From the NCBI GenBank assembly GCA_022781445.1, contig JALETQ010000048.1, positions 1 to 34,790 of the forward strand: a stretch of 34,790 bases of DNA, read 5' to 3'. This document shows positions 8,162 to 17,511 of the stretch, one piece after another. The stretch is from Prevotella sp. Its GTDB lineage: Bacteria; Bacteroidota; Bacteroidia; Bacteroidales; Bacteroidaceae. The notes below the pieces were generated by a model. It was not told the origin of the DNA and made no database searches. It was given only the letters and a program-made list of their open reading frames with translations. The first letter of the stretch is position 1. Every line of letters starts with the position of its first letter. The position numbers and the translations under genes were made by a program.

Positions 8162-10153
8162 ATGATGATGAAGAAACCATTTGAAGACGAATGCGATTTG
8201 AGATACCTCAAACTCCTTTCCCAAAGTTTTCCGACAGTTGCCGATGCAAGCACCGAAATCATCAACTTGCAAGCCATCTTGAACCTTCCCAAAGGAACAG
8301 AACATTTCCTGGCAGATGTTCACGGTGAGCACGAAGCCTTCCAACACGTGCTGAAAAATGCTTCGGGCAACATCAAAAGGAAGGTCAACGAACTGTTCGG
8401 CAACGAACTGAGAGAGTCCGAAAAGCGCGAATTGTGTACGCTGATTTACTATCCCGAGGAAAAGCTCGAACTTGTGAAACTCAGCGAGAAAGAACTCGAC
8501 GACTGGTATCACATCACATTGCACCAGCTCGTAAAGGTGTGCAGGGACGTTTCGAGCAAGTATACCCGTTCTAAGGTAAGAAAATCATTACCCGGCGACT
8601 TCAGTTACATCATTCAGGAATTACTCCACGAACGCACCGACGACGTAAACAAAACGGCCTATGTCAGTGCCATCATCGATACCATCATTTCCACCGGAAG
8701 AGGCGACGATTTCATCATCACCATAGCCAAGGTGATTCAGCGTCTGGCCATCGACCAGCTCCATATTCTTGGCGACATTTACGACAGAGGACCCGGAGCG
8801 CACATCATTCTTGACACGTTGGAGAAGTATCATTCGTGGGACATTCAATGGGGCAATCACGATATGGTATGGATAGGAGCCTGTGCCGGCAACGATGCCT
8901 GCATCTGCAATGTCATCCGCATGTGCCTGCGATATGCCAACCTGCGCACCCTCGAAGAAGGATACGGCATCAATCTCATGCCGCTTGCCACCTTTGCAAT
9001 GGACAAATACAGCGACGACCCGTGCGACGTGTATGAGCCGAAAGTTACATCGGAGAGCGCAATGATCGACGAGAAAACTCTCAAGCTCATCGCAAGAATG
9101 CACAAGGCAATTACCATCATCCAGTTCAAAGTGGAAGCAAAGCTCATTGCCAAGCATAAGGAATGGGACATGGACGACCGTTTGTTGCTCAAAGCCGTCG
9201 ATTACGAAAAAGGAACGGTCATGGTTGAAGGTGTCGAATATCCCCTCAAGAGCTGCCGTTACCCCACAATCGACCCCAAAAATCCCAACGAACTGACCAA
9301 GGAAGAGAAGACACTGATGGAAAGACTGCACCACTCTTTCGTGGAATGTGAGAAACTCCATCGTCACATCCGCCTCCTGCTTTCGCACGGATGGATGTAT
9401 GCCGTCTACAACAACAACCTGCTTTACCACGCTTCCATCCCGCTCAATGAAGACGGTTCGATGAAGAAAGTCAGGCTCAACGGCAAGTATTACGCCGGTG
9501 AAGAGTTGTTGCAGAAAATCGGCATGATGGTCAGAACTGCCTTCCAAAGCAAGGTAGACTCGGCGGAAAAGAAATATGCAATCGACTACTTCCTATACCT
9601 TTGGTGCGGCAAGGATTCTCCTTTGTTCGACAAGTCCAAGATGGCGACCTTCGAGAGATACCTCATTGCCGACAAGAACACCCACAAGGAAAAGAAGGGT
9701 TACTATTTCCAAATGCGCGATAATGAAGAGGTCTGCGACAGGATATTGGATGCCTTCAACGTCAAAGGTCCCAACAGACATATCATCAACGGTCACGTTC
9801 CGGTACATGTGGTCAGCGGAGAAAACCCCATCAAGGCAAACGGAAAGCTGCTTGTGATTGACGGCGGATTTTCACAGGCCTACCATAAGGAAACTGGAAT
9901 TGCAGGCTATACGCTTGTCTATCACAGCCGTTCGCTGGAGCTGGTTCAGCACGAGCCGTTCACCAGTGCGGCAGATGCGGTGGCCTCGGGAAGCGACATC
10001 AAGAGTACAACCCATCTGGTGGAACTTTCCGCTCACCGGATGCTGGTTGCCGACACCGACAAAGGAACCGAACTGCGTGAGCAGATAGCCCGCCTCGAGG
10101 AGCTGCTCTACGCCTACCAGCACGGTTTAATCAAAGAACAAGACAAGGTATAA
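8162..10153 (+). CDS. fbp: Class III fructose-1,6-bisphosphatase
   Basis: Hydrolyses fructose 1,6-bisphosphate to fructose 6-phosphate in gluconeogenesis. At 663 residues it matches the large Firmicutes/Bacteroidetes class III enzymes (B. subtilis Fbp is of similar size), not the 330-residue class I form. Metallophosphoesterase motifs are clear: FLADVHGEHEAFQHVL (about 45-60), LGDIYDRGPGAHI and WGNHDMVWIGA, and near the C-terminus NGHVPVHVVSGENP and VIDGGFSQAYH. Three consecutive ATG codons (8162, 8165, 8168) could serve as start. It is the last gene of the closely spaced run from ftsE and is followed by a 217-nt gap with a large inverted repeat. Confidence 0.97.
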   Translation: MMMKKPFEDECDLRYLKLLSQSFPTVADASTEIINLQAILNLPKGTEHFLADVHGEHEAFQHVLKNASGNIKRKVNELFGNELRESEKRELCTLIYYPEEKLELVKLSEKELDDWYHITLHQLVKVCRDVSSKYTRSKVRKSLPGDFSYIIQELLHERTDDVNKTAYVSAIIDTIISTGRGDDFIITIAKVIQRLAIDQLHILGDIYDRGPGAHIILDTLEKYHSWDIQWGNHDMVWIGACAGNDACICNVIRMCLRYANLRTLEEGYGINLMPLATFAMDKYSDDPCDVYEPKVTSESAMIDEKTLKLIARMHKAITIIQFKVEAKLIAKHKEWDMDDRLLLKAVDYEKGTVMVEGVEYPLKSCRYPTIDPKNPNELTKEEKTLMERLHHSFVECEKLHRHIRLLLSHGWMYAVYNNNLLYHASIPLNEDGSMKKVRLNGKYYAGEELLQKIGMMVRTAFQSKVDSAEKKYAIDYFLYLWCGKDSPLFDKSKMATFERYLIADKNTHKEKKGYYFQMRDNEEVCDRILDAFNVKGPNRHIINGHVPVHVVSGENPIKANGKLLVIDGGFSQAYHKETGIAGYTLVYHSRSLELVQHEPFTSAADAVASGSDIKSTTHLVELSAHRMLVADTDKGTELREQIARLEELLYAYQHGLIKEQDKV

Positions 10154-10199
10154 TTACTCCCTTATCGGGGTGCCTTATATCCTTACACACAGGCACAGG

Positions 10200-10271
10200 C
10201 ATCGGCATTGTTAACCGGCCGGACACGGAGAATAAAAACGTTTCCCGACACCGAACGCGACAATGCCGATG
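10200..10271. terminator. 12-bp perfect inverted repeat with a 48-nt loop after fbp
   Basis: CATCGGCATTGT (10200-10211) and ACAATGCCGATG (10260-10271) are exact complements. The loop is G/C-rich and includes CCGGCCGG. It lies 47 nt after the fbp stop and 100 nt before the next start. It could mark the end of the fbp transcript or a leader structure for the methyltransferase gene. No T-run is present. Confidence 0.4.
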
Positions 10272-10370
10272 TTTCAGACTTCCCAAAGAACGGGAAAAGG
10301 ACTTTCCAACGGGAGAAAAACAACTAACGTGAGGGGGAAAAACAACGATCTCCGGCATGAAAGAAGAGAA

Positions 10371-11144
10371 ATGATCAGCAAGAACCGCATAAAATACATC
10401 AAGTCTTTGCAGATGAAGAAATTCAGAATGCAAGAACAAATATTCGTCGCCGAAGGTCCGAAGGTGGTACACGACCTAATGGCTGTGTACCGGCCACGCA
10501 CTATCGTTGCCACCGACGCATGGCTGAACAGGCAGGCCGGTCTTGCCGACCTCGATATCGTGTGCGTCAGCGAAGCCGAACTAAAGCATATCAGTTTTCT
10601 GCAACACCCACAATCGGTGATGGCTTTGTTTCCCATCCCCCAACCTTCGCTTGCACCTCATTCGATATCGACGGAACTCTCGTTGGCTTTGGACGGCATC
10701 CGGGATCCCGGCAATCTGGGTACCATTATCCGTCTTGCCGACTGGTTCGGCATCCGTTCCGTCTATTGCAGCGAAGACACGACCGATGCTTTCAATCCAA
10801 AGGTCGTACAAGCCACGATGGGCAGTATCGCTCACGTGTCGATTATCCGCACCGACCTGAAGCAACTCATCGAAGGATTGCCGGCCGACACGCCGGTCTA
10901 CGGCACTCTTCTGGATGGCGACAATCTCTATACGCAACCGTTGGAAAACCGCGGACTGCTGATCATGGGCAACGAGGGCAACGGCATTTCACCCGCCATC
11001 TCCCGACTAATCACACAGAAACTGTTCGTTCCGCCTTACCCGGTGAATCGTCAATATGCCGAAAGCCTGAACGTGGCCACGGCAACTGCCATCGTCTGTT
11101 CCGAAATACGACGAAGAAGTGTTGCCGCAAAGCCTGCCCAGTAA
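10371..11144 (+). CDS. TrmH/SpoU-family RNA 2'-O-methyltransferase
   Basis: A SPOUT (trefoil-knot) enzyme that transfers a methyl group from S-adenosylmethionine to a ribose 2'-OH in rRNA or tRNA. The ATG at 10371 (MISKNRIKYIKSLQMKKFR) gives 257 residues. The N-terminal 90 residues form the substrate-binding domain (QEQIFVAEGPKVVHDL). The SPOUT motifs follow: motif 1 LALDGIRDPGNLGTIIRLAD (105-124), motif 2 LLIMGNEGNGIS and motif 3 YPVNRQYAESLNVATATAI. All three are intact. Upstream in-frame codons back to 10263 encode an atypical low-complexity stretch and were not used. The modified base cannot be told from sequence. It may be co-transcribed with the membrane protein 61 nt downstream. Confidence 0.9.
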   Translation: MISKNRIKYIKSLQMKKFRMQEQIFVAEGPKVVHDLMAVYRPRTIVATDAWLNRQAGLADLDIVCVSEAELKHISFLQHPQSVMALFPIPQPSLAPHSISTELSLALDGIRDPGNLGTIIRLADWFGIRSVYCSEDTTDAFNPKVVQATMGSIAHVSIIRTDLKQLIEGLPADTPVYGTLLDGDNLYTQPLENRGLLIMGNEGNGISPAISRLITQKLFVPPYPVNRQYAESLNVATATAIVCSEIRRRSVAAKPAQ

Positions 11145-11191
11145 CCCGCTGCAGGAGCATCGTTCATCTGTTCCATACCCATCAACATATC

Positions 11192-11198
11192 AAGGAGG
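11192..11198 (+). promoter_or_regulatory. Unusually strong Shine-Dalgarno sequence
   Basis: AAGGAGG at 11192-11198 ends 7 nt before the ATG at 11206, an ideal position for pairing with the 16S rRNA tail. Such sites are rare in Bacteroidetes, and no other gene in this window has one this strong. It also decides the start of the membrane protein. Confidence 0.7.
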
Positions 11199-11205
11199 TT
11201 TCATC

Positions 11206-12099
11206 ATGAATCAAGAAAGACTATACAAAAGCAGGAGTGCCAAAGCCTGTCTCACGGCAGCCAACACCGTCTTTGTACACCGTTTCAAAACCATCTTCAA
11301 AGCAACATGGATCCGTGTCGTGCTGTTTGCTCTGACAACAGCTCTTTACCTTTCATTCACCCGCCTGTATCTGCCTTTGCATGGTAGTGCCGACGATCAT
11401 TCCCTCGTTCACCTTTCGGCAGCAACAGTGCTGTTGCTTACAGTGTTGTTTGCCTATCCCGCCGGCATGAAAGCCTACGTCGAAGCCATAGGCGGCAGCC
11501 GATCATGCCTGATGTACGGAGGGATGGTACGGTCGGTGGTGATCCTCTCGCTTTTGGTGATCGGCATCGCCTCCGGAACATCTTATCTGTCCGACCGTCT
11601 TTTCATCACCAACAAAGAGCTTGCCCTGCTTACCCACACAGGCATCTTCGCCTTTCTCATCGGCATCCTCGCACCACCTTTGCTCTTCATCTGCATCCGT
11701 CATCTCGTGTTGCGCCACCGCAAGAAGCATAAGGTATCACTGACATCTTCTCTGGGACGATGCTTTCGCTATGGCGGAATCCTTTACATCACCTTCATTC
11801 TTGCCGCCCTCATGACATTGCTGGCTGCCGCCTTGCCCTCCCTGCCCATGATCGTCATCGGTTTGGCACGCCATGCTTCCATTCATGGCATGGAGTCCGG
11901 TGATGCCGCCGGGTTCACGACTTCCTTCTATTATGCCTATTTCGGCACCACATTCCTCACGGCATTCCTCCTCGCTTATCTGTCCTACTGGTTCTTCACG
12001 GTCAATGCCTACTGCTTCGGAGCCATCGAATATGATGAACGCGAACGTGTCAAAGCCGACAGGATGATGCCGCGTGCCAGACAAAACACGAATGTTTAA
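11206..12099 (+). CDS. Multi-pass membrane protein of unknown function
   Basis: From the ATG at 11206, fixed by the AAGGAGG 7 nt upstream, the protein has 297 residues. About six membrane segments are visible, around 35-56, 67-87, 107-126, 144-166, 190-221 and 240-266, with a basic loop RHLVLRHRKKHK at 165-176 and a charged C-terminal tail (DERERVKADRMMPRARQ). No transporter or enzyme motif is recognised. It sits 61 nt after the RNA methyltransferase gene and 59 nt before the addB-like gene, on the same strand, so shared transcription is possible but tells little about function. The gene is real by length, composition and ribosome-binding site. Confidence 0.75.
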   Translation: MNQERLYKSRSAKACLTAANTVFVHRFKTIFKATWIRVVLFALTTALYLSFTRLYLPLHGSADDHSLVHLSAATVLLLTVLFAYPAGMKAYVEAIGGSRSCLMYGGMVRSVVILSLLVIGIASGTSYLSDRLFITNKELALLTHTGIFAFLIGILAPPLLFICIRHLVLRHRKKHKVSLTSSLGRCFRYGGILYITFILAALMTLLAAALPSLPMIVIGLARHASIHGMESGDAAGFTTSFYYAYFGTTFLTAFLLAYLSYWFFTVNAYCFGAIEYDERERVKADRMMPRARQNTNV

Positions 12100-12158
12100 C
12101 TGCCGATATGCCCGTCTTCAGCTGGCCGTCGGACACAACCATCGCCCCATAACCTCTC

Positions 12159-15035
12159 ATGGACAACAGTTTCCTATCTCACGTTGCAGATGATTTGTTG
12201 CGAAAACACGCCGACAACCTGTCTGACTTGGTCATCGTTTTCCCCAACAAACGCGCTTCCTTGTTCCTCAAACAAGAACTGATGCGCCGATCGGCAAAGC
12301 CTGTTTGGAGTCCTTCATACATGACCATCGCCCAACTCTTCGAACAACAATCCGGCCGACGCATAGCCGATTCGCTCCGGCTGATTTGCATTCTCCACCG
12401 GGTGTACTGCCGATGCACCGGAAGCAGTGAGCCGCTCGATGCCTTCTTCGGTTGGGGACAGATCATGCTGTCCGACTTCGACGACATCGACAAGAAACTC
12501 ATCGATGCCCACCAGCTTTTCAGTAACGTGAGCGGACTGCGCGAAATGGATGACATATCCTACCTCACCGAGGAACAACGCCAAGCCATCGAACACTTCT
12601 ATACCAACGTGTCATTGCCCGATGAATCCCGGTTGCGGAGTAATTTTCTGAAAGTGTGGGACAAGATGGAGGACGTGTATTCCGCCTTCAACGCCGAGCT
12701 GAAACTCAAAGGCATCGCCTACGAGGGCGCACTTTACAGAGAGGTGATGGAGAACGAACATCTGTCGTTCGGTGACCGGCAGTACATCTTCGTGGGATTC
12801 AACTTTCTGCAGGAGGTCGAACGCCGCCTGTTCAAACATTTGAAAGCCGAGGAACAAGCCCGGTTCTACTGGGATTTCGACAAGACTTTCATCGATCATG
12901 CCGACCATGAAGCAGGCTTGTGGATGAGACGGAACTTGAAAGAGTTTACCAATGAGTTGGACGATGACGACGGCATATACCGTAACTACGAACGTCCCAA
13001 GCAGATCAATCTCATGAGCGCACCGACGGAAAACCTTCAAGCCCGCTACATCACAGAATGGGTGAAAGAAGGAAGTCGCATCGCCGACGGCAATCAAACC
13101 GCCATCGTATTGTGCGACGAGAACCTATTGCAAACGGTCGTCCACTGTCTGCCTTCCGAGATCACCGATGTCAATGTCACAACGGGCTATCCGCTACGAC
13201 AGACGCAAGTGGCATCGTTCGTGGAATGTTTCATCGACATGCTCTCGATGGGTTTCAACAAAGAACGCTCCCGTTTCAGGGCCAAGTACGTTCACATGCT
13301 CCTGAGCCATCCATACGCCGCGTTCGTACTGCCCGACCGCAGCGAACGACTTGCCGAACTCAGAAAAACCAAGCATCTGTTTTATTCTTCCGACGAGCTG
13401 TCGACCGGCGAAGCAACGGCAATGCTCTTCGGTAACCCCGACTCTTTGACGGACTGTGTATCGTTGGCCGAACGGTTGGCTGCCGTGGTGCGCACCATCG
13501 CCGAATGCGATGCCCCCGAAGCAAGGCACGACTCGTTGTTCCAGGAATCGGTGTTCCGCATGTTCACGCTCCTCACCCGTCTGGCGGACATCTTCCGCAC
13601 AGAGGAAGCCGCTGTCGATATCATCACGTTTCAACGATTCGTGCGGCAACTTCTCAATGCCACGACCATTCCCTTCCACGGCGAGCCGGCGGTCGGCTTG
13701 CAAATCATGGGCATGCTCGAAACCCGTAATCTCGACTTCAGGCATCTCCTTGTCCTCTCGTGCAACGAGGGAAACATGCCCCGTGTGGAAACCGACACGT
13801 CGCTCATTCCAAACAACATCAGATATGCGTTCGGCTTGTCGACACCCGACGAGAAGGACAGCATCTATGCCTACCACTTCTACCGACTACTGCAAAGAGC
13901 CGACGATATCACCATCGCCTACAACACTTCGACCGAGAAGAACAAAGGGCAGATGAGCCGTTACATCATGCAGATGATGGTCGAGAGCCGGCACGACATC
14001 CGTAAGTTTGCCCTCCTTTCGGCGTTGCAACTGCCAAGGACGAAGCTCGATCCCGTCGCCAAAAGTTCTGTCATCGCCGACAAGCTGCGCACCATCGAAA
14101 AGATATCGCCCACTGCCATCGTGCAATATCTTCGATGCCCGTTGCAGTTCTTCTACCACTATGTCGCCGAACTCAAGGAAGCCGACGACAATGATGTGGA
14201 AGAAATCGACAACCGCATCTTCGGAAACATCTTCCATGCGGCAGCCCAATATCTATATAAGGACTATGCCGGCAACGGCCGAATCATGCAGGAGGCCGAC
14301 TTCGAGTACCTGAAAAAGGCTGCCAAGGTTGCCGAAGCAACCGATTTTGCCTTCCGAAAGGAGTTGTTCCATACAGACGAAACAACGGGCAAATCGCAAC
14401 GGCCCGACTATAACGGGCTGCAGATCATCAACCGCAACGTCATCATCCGCTATCTGAACCAGCTTGTCGCAAACGACAAAAAACTTGCCATTCACGGCAA
14501 GAAGTCCGACGGACTGATGCTTGTCGGACTGGAAAAATATGTGGGCAAGACCATCACCATCCCTCTCGGCACCGAAGAGAAACGGATCATCGTGGGCGGC
14601 ATCATCGACCGTCTCGACAAGACGGGTGACCGACTGCGCGTCATCGACTACAAGACCGGAGGGAAATCAGTGGGCAACCTCCACGACATCGATGACATCT
14701 TCAACCCCGACAAGATAGCCAATCACAGCGATTACTATCTCCAAACTTTCCTGTATGCATCGATCGTGAGTGATGACGCCGAGCTCAATCCTCTCTGCCT
14801 GCCCGTCTCACCGGGCATCTATCTCGTCCAGCATGCCGGAGGCGACGACTATGACCCGACCCTCACCCTGAACAGGAAGAACGTCGACGACATCGCCGGA
14901 CACCGCGATTTGTTCGACGACAAACTGCGAGAGCTGCTCACCGAGATATTCGATCCCGACACAGACTTCCGTCCCACGGGCAACATCAAGACTTGCCTGT
15001 CGTGTCCTTATTCCCGACTGTGCCACACCAGATGA
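12159..15035 (+). CDS. addB: AddB-like PD-(D/E)XK nuclease of the RecB family
   Basis: A 958-residue protein expected to act in double-strand break resection before RecA-dependent repair. The N-terminus begins directly at a helicase-like PNKRASLFLKQEL motif (about 29-41) with no Walker A loop, so ATP hydrolysis is unlikely here. The C-terminal nuclease has IVGGIIDRLDKTGDRLRVID followed by YKTGG, the GxhhDRxD and DxK catalytic signature. Four cysteines, C660 in YLRCPLQFFY and C946, C949, C955 in CLSCPYSRLC, match the C...CxxCx5C iron-sulphur staple of AddB. No addA-like helicase gene lies in the window. Start ATG 12159 gives the normal N-terminus. Confidence 0.88.
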   Translation: MDNSFLSHVADDLLRKHADNLSDLVIVFPNKRASLFLKQELMRRSAKPVWSPSYMTIAQLFEQQSGRRIADSLRLICILHRVYCRCTGSSEPLDAFFGWGQIMLSDFDDIDKKLIDAHQLFSNVSGLREMDDISYLTEEQRQAIEHFYTNVSLPDESRLRSNFLKVWDKMEDVYSAFNAELKLKGIAYEGALYREVMENEHLSFGDRQYIFVGFNFLQEVERRLFKHLKAEEQARFYWDFDKTFIDHADHEAGLWMRRNLKEFTNELDDDDGIYRNYERPKQINLMSAPTENLQARYITEWVKEGSRIADGNQTAIVLCDENLLQTVVHCLPSEITDVNVTTGYPLRQTQVASFVECFIDMLSMGFNKERSRFRAKYVHMLLSHPYAAFVLPDRSERLAELRKTKHLFYSSDELSTGEATAMLFGNPDSLTDCVSLAERLAAVVRTIAECDAPEARHDSLFQESVFRMFTLLTRLADIFRTEEAAVDIITFQRFVRQLLNATTIPFHGEPAVGLQIMGMLETRNLDFRHLLVLSCNEGNMPRVETDTSLIPNNIRYAFGLSTPDEKDSIYAYHFYRLLQRADDITIAYNTSTEKNKGQMSRYIMQMMVESRHDIRKFALLSALQLPRTKLDPVAKSSVIADKLRTIEKISPTAIVQYLRCPLQFFYHYVAELKEADDNDVEEIDNRIFGNIFHAAAQYLYKDYAGNGRIMQEADFEYLKKAAKVAEATDFAFRKELFHTDETTGKSQRPDYNGLQIINRNVIIRYLNQLVANDKKLAIHGKKSDGLMLVGLEKYVGKTITIPLGTEEKRIIVGGIIDRLDKTGDRLRVIDYKTGGKSVGNLHDIDDIFNPDKIANHSDYYLQTFLYASIVSDDAELNPLCLPVSPGIYLVQHAGGDDYDPTLTLNRKNVDDIAGHRDLFDDKLRELLTEIFDPDTDFRPTGNIKTCLSCPYSRLCHTR

Positions 15036-15044
15036 TGCCATCGG

Positions 15045-15062
15045 GTTCGTCTTTCCGAACCG
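15045..15062 (+). terminator. Small hairpin after addB-like gene
   Basis: GGTTCG (15045-15050) pairs with CGAACC (15057-15062), and pairing extends outward with one bulge. It lies 10 nt after the stop codon. There is no T-run, so it is a weak terminator candidate. Confidence 0.35.
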
Positions 15063-15100
15063 AAAAGAAGGCGTGAGTGACTGGAAAGAGTGCAGTGCCA

Positions 15101-15158
15101 TTTTAACACGATTGTAACATCCGCTTAAATCGGCTGTAACATCTTCCATCTAATTTTG
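15101..15158 (+). promoter_or_regulatory. Pho-box-like 11-bp repeats and promoter of the phosphate transporter
   Basis: Four consecutive 11-bp units are visible: TTTTAACACGA (15101), TTGTAACATCC (15112), GCTTAAATCGG (15123) and CTGTAACATCT (15134). A TAATTTTG -7 element follows at 15151-15158, while no good TTTG sits at -33, as expected for an activator-dependent promoter. Known PhoB and PhoP boxes are also short direct repeats (CTGTCAT-like and TTAACA-like) with 11-bp spacing. The target is a phosphate transporter, and the same TTGTAACA at the same distance precedes the PhoB/PhoR-like pair at 25248. Binding itself is inferred. Confidence 0.6.
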
Positions 15159-15188
15159 TGCCCGAATTCATAGATAAAGCAGAAATTA

Positions 15189-17462
15189 ATGGAAACCGTT
15201 TATTTGTTGATTGTCGGATTTTTGCTCCTGTTGGCAGTGTTCGACCTGTTTGTGGGCGTAAGCAACGACGCCGTAAACTTCCTAAACTCGGCCATCGGCG
15301 CCAAAGTGGCCAATTACCGTACCGTACTTTTCATCGCATCGGGTGGCGTCCTGCTGGGCGCACTGATGTCGGCAGGCATGATGGACGTGGCGCGCCACGG
15401 CATCATGAATCCGGTGAACTACACGTTTCATGAGGTCATGGTGATATTCCTGGCGGTGATGGTCACCGATGTCATCGTACTCGACATCTTCAACACACTC
15501 GGTCTGCCCACGTCGACAACTGTTTCGCTGGTGTTCGAACTCTTGGGCGGCACGTTCATTCTTGCCTTGCTGAAGATGAACACCGACGCCTCGCTGGCAT
15601 TCTCGGACCTGCTCAACACAGACAAGGCGTTGTCGGTCATCATTGCCATCTTCGTGAGTGTGGCGATTGCCTTCTTCTTCGGCATTCTGGTGCAGTACAT
15701 CACCCGTATCATCTTCACTTTCAACTATAAGAAGCGTCTGAAATATACGATCGCCCTGTTTGGCGGCATTTCGTTCACCTGTCTCTCCTACTTCATCTTC
15801 ATCAAAGGCATGTCCAAGTCACCCTTTATCGGTGCCGGTGCCAAGGAGTGGATCGAAGGCAACACGCCGATGCTGATGACAGGCATCTTCATTGTGTCGA
15901 CGATTGTGATGGAATTCCTTCACCTGCTGAAGTTCAACATCTTCAGGTTTGTCGTCCTCATGGGTACTTTCGCCCTTGCGATGGCGTTTGCCGGCAACGA
16001 CCTCGTGAACTTCATCGGTGTGCCCATGGCGGGTCTGGATGCCTACCAGACGTGGCACGCTTCGGGTGTGGCAAGTCCCGACAACTTTCTGATGACATCC
16101 TTGCAGGAATCGGCCAAGACCCCCATCCTCTATCTGATGATGGCCGGCGGTGTGATGATATTCGCCATGATGACTTCCAAGAAGGCGCAGCATGTGGTCA
16201 AGACGTCGGTCGACCTGAGCCGTCAGGACGAAGGCGATGAAATCTTCGGTTCGTCAAAAGCCGCCCGCAGCCTTATCAGAGCCGTACAGGACGGCGGATC
16301 GACCGTTTCGCGCTTCATTCCCGGAAGGGTGGCGGCATGGCTCGAGACCCGTTTCAACAAAGAAGAAGCCATCGTCGAAGAAGGCGCGGCCTTCGATGTC
16401 ATCCGTGCAGCCGTGAACCTTGTCCTCTCGGCGATGCTCATCATCTTCGGCACGAACTACAAGCTCCCCCTCTCGACGACCTACGTGACATTCATGGTCG
16501 CCATGGGTACCAGCCTGGCCGACAGGGCGTGGAGCCGCGAAAGCGCCGTCTTCAGGGTGACGGGCGTCATCTCGGTCATCGGCGGATGGTTCATCACCGC
16601 CGGCGTGGCCTTTGCCACGGCAGCCATCGTGTGTCTGGCCATGTACTTCGGAGGCATCGTCGCCATGATAGCCTTCATGGCGCTCGTGATATTCCTTCTC
16701 TACCGCAGCAATGTGAAGTACAAGAAGAAGTCGAGCCGGGAGTCGAAAGACGACGTCTTCAGAATCATGATGCGTTCGCGCGATCCGGAGATTGTCTGGG
16801 ACCTGCTCCACAAGCACGTATCGCGCACGCAGAGCTTCGTCATCCGGTTCTCCAAGGACCAGTTCAACGGCATTCTCGACGGCTTCATCGACGAGAATCT
16901 CAAGACTCTCCGCAAGAGCCAGACCGAGCTCAAGGAAGAACAGGAAATGATCTCGAAGTTCCGGCGGAAAGAATTCCTCGCCATGCGGCGCATTCCGCAG
17001 AACATTGCCATCGAACGCAACACATGGTTCCACCTCGGGTCGAACAGCAACCAGCAGTTCATCTACTGCCTGAAACGTATGCTCGACCCCATCAAGACAC
17101 ACGTCGACAACAACTTCAACCCCATTCCCAAACTCTACCGGGACGAGTTCGAGCCCATCCGCCGCACCATCAACGAGCTGATGCGCGAAACGGAAGAAAT
17201 GATCTCGACAGGCCGATACGGCCTCTACGACGAAACCCTCGACAGGGCCGAACATTGCAAGGAAGAATTGTCCGTGATCAGGAAACGCCAGCTCGACCGC
17301 ATGCAACAGGCACACAACCCGGACAATTACAACGTGTCGCTCATCTACCTCAACATCCTGCAGGAAAGCCAGGAGTTCCTGAGCATCATGCGTCACCATC
17401 TGCGGGCTGCCAGAAAGTTCCTCGAGCCGGTTCATCCCGAGATGGCCGACCTCGAACAATAA
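15189..17462 (+). CDS. pit: PiT-family inorganic phosphate transporter with long cytoplasmic tail
   Basis: Inner-membrane, ion-coupled uptake of phosphate. The 757-residue protein has the two PHO4-family signature repeats: VSNDAVNFLNSAIGAK (about 24-39) and FAGNDLVNFIGVPMAG (about 266-281), with GLPTSTTVSLVFELLG and LPLSTTYVTFMVAMGTS as paired later motifs. About ten membrane segments occupy residues 1-510. The remaining 250 residues are hydrophilic and helical (QTELKEEQEMISKFRRK, then EHCKEELSVIRKRQLDRM) and may act like a PhoU-type regulatory domain. It is a single gene with a Pho-box-like promoter directly upstream (15101-15158) and a strong hairpin terminator downstream, so phosphate-starvation control is likely. 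Confidence 0.93.
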   Translation: METVYLLIVGFLLLLAVFDLFVGVSNDAVNFLNSAIGAKVANYRTVLFIASGGVLLGALMSAGMMDVARHGIMNPVNYTFHEVMVIFLAVMVTDVIVLDIFNTLGLPTSTTVSLVFELLGGTFILALLKMNTDASLAFSDLLNTDKALSVIIAIFVSVAIAFFFGILVQYITRIIFTFNYKKRLKYTIALFGGISFTCLSYFIFIKGMSKSPFIGAGAKEWIEGNTPMLMTGIFIVSTIVMEFLHLLKFNIFRFVVLMGTFALAMAFAGNDLVNFIGVPMAGLDAYQTWHASGVASPDNFLMTSLQESAKTPILYLMMAGGVMIFAMMTSKKAQHVVKTSVDLSRQDEGDEIFGSSKAARSLIRAVQDGGSTVSRFIPGRVAAWLETRFNKEEAIVEEGAAFDVIRAAVNLVLSAMLIIFGTNYKLPLSTTYVTFMVAMGTSLADRAWSRESAVFRVTGVISVIGGWFITAGVAFATAAIVCLAMYFGGIVAMIAFMALVIFLLYRSNVKYKKKSSRESKDDVFRIMMRSRDPEIVWDLLHKHVSRTQSFVIRFSKDQFNGILDGFIDENLKTLRKSQTELKEEQEMISKFRRKEFLAMRRIPQNIAIERNTWFHLGSNSNQQFIYCLKRMLDPIKTHVDNNFNPIPKLYRDEFEPIRRTINELMRETEEMISTGRYGLYDETLDRAEHCKEELSVIRKRQLDRMQQAHNPDNYNVSLIYLNILQESQEFLSIMRHHLRAARKFLEPVHPEMADLEQ

Positions 17463-17511
17463 CCCGCCCCGATCGGCCGGAACCGATTCGGTACAAGAAC
17501 ATCAACAGTCC

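Noticed and set aside
16254..17459. 401-codon antisense frame over the phosphate transporter tail
   Set aside because: Same reason: it mirrors a GC-rich coding region and has no recognisable domain.
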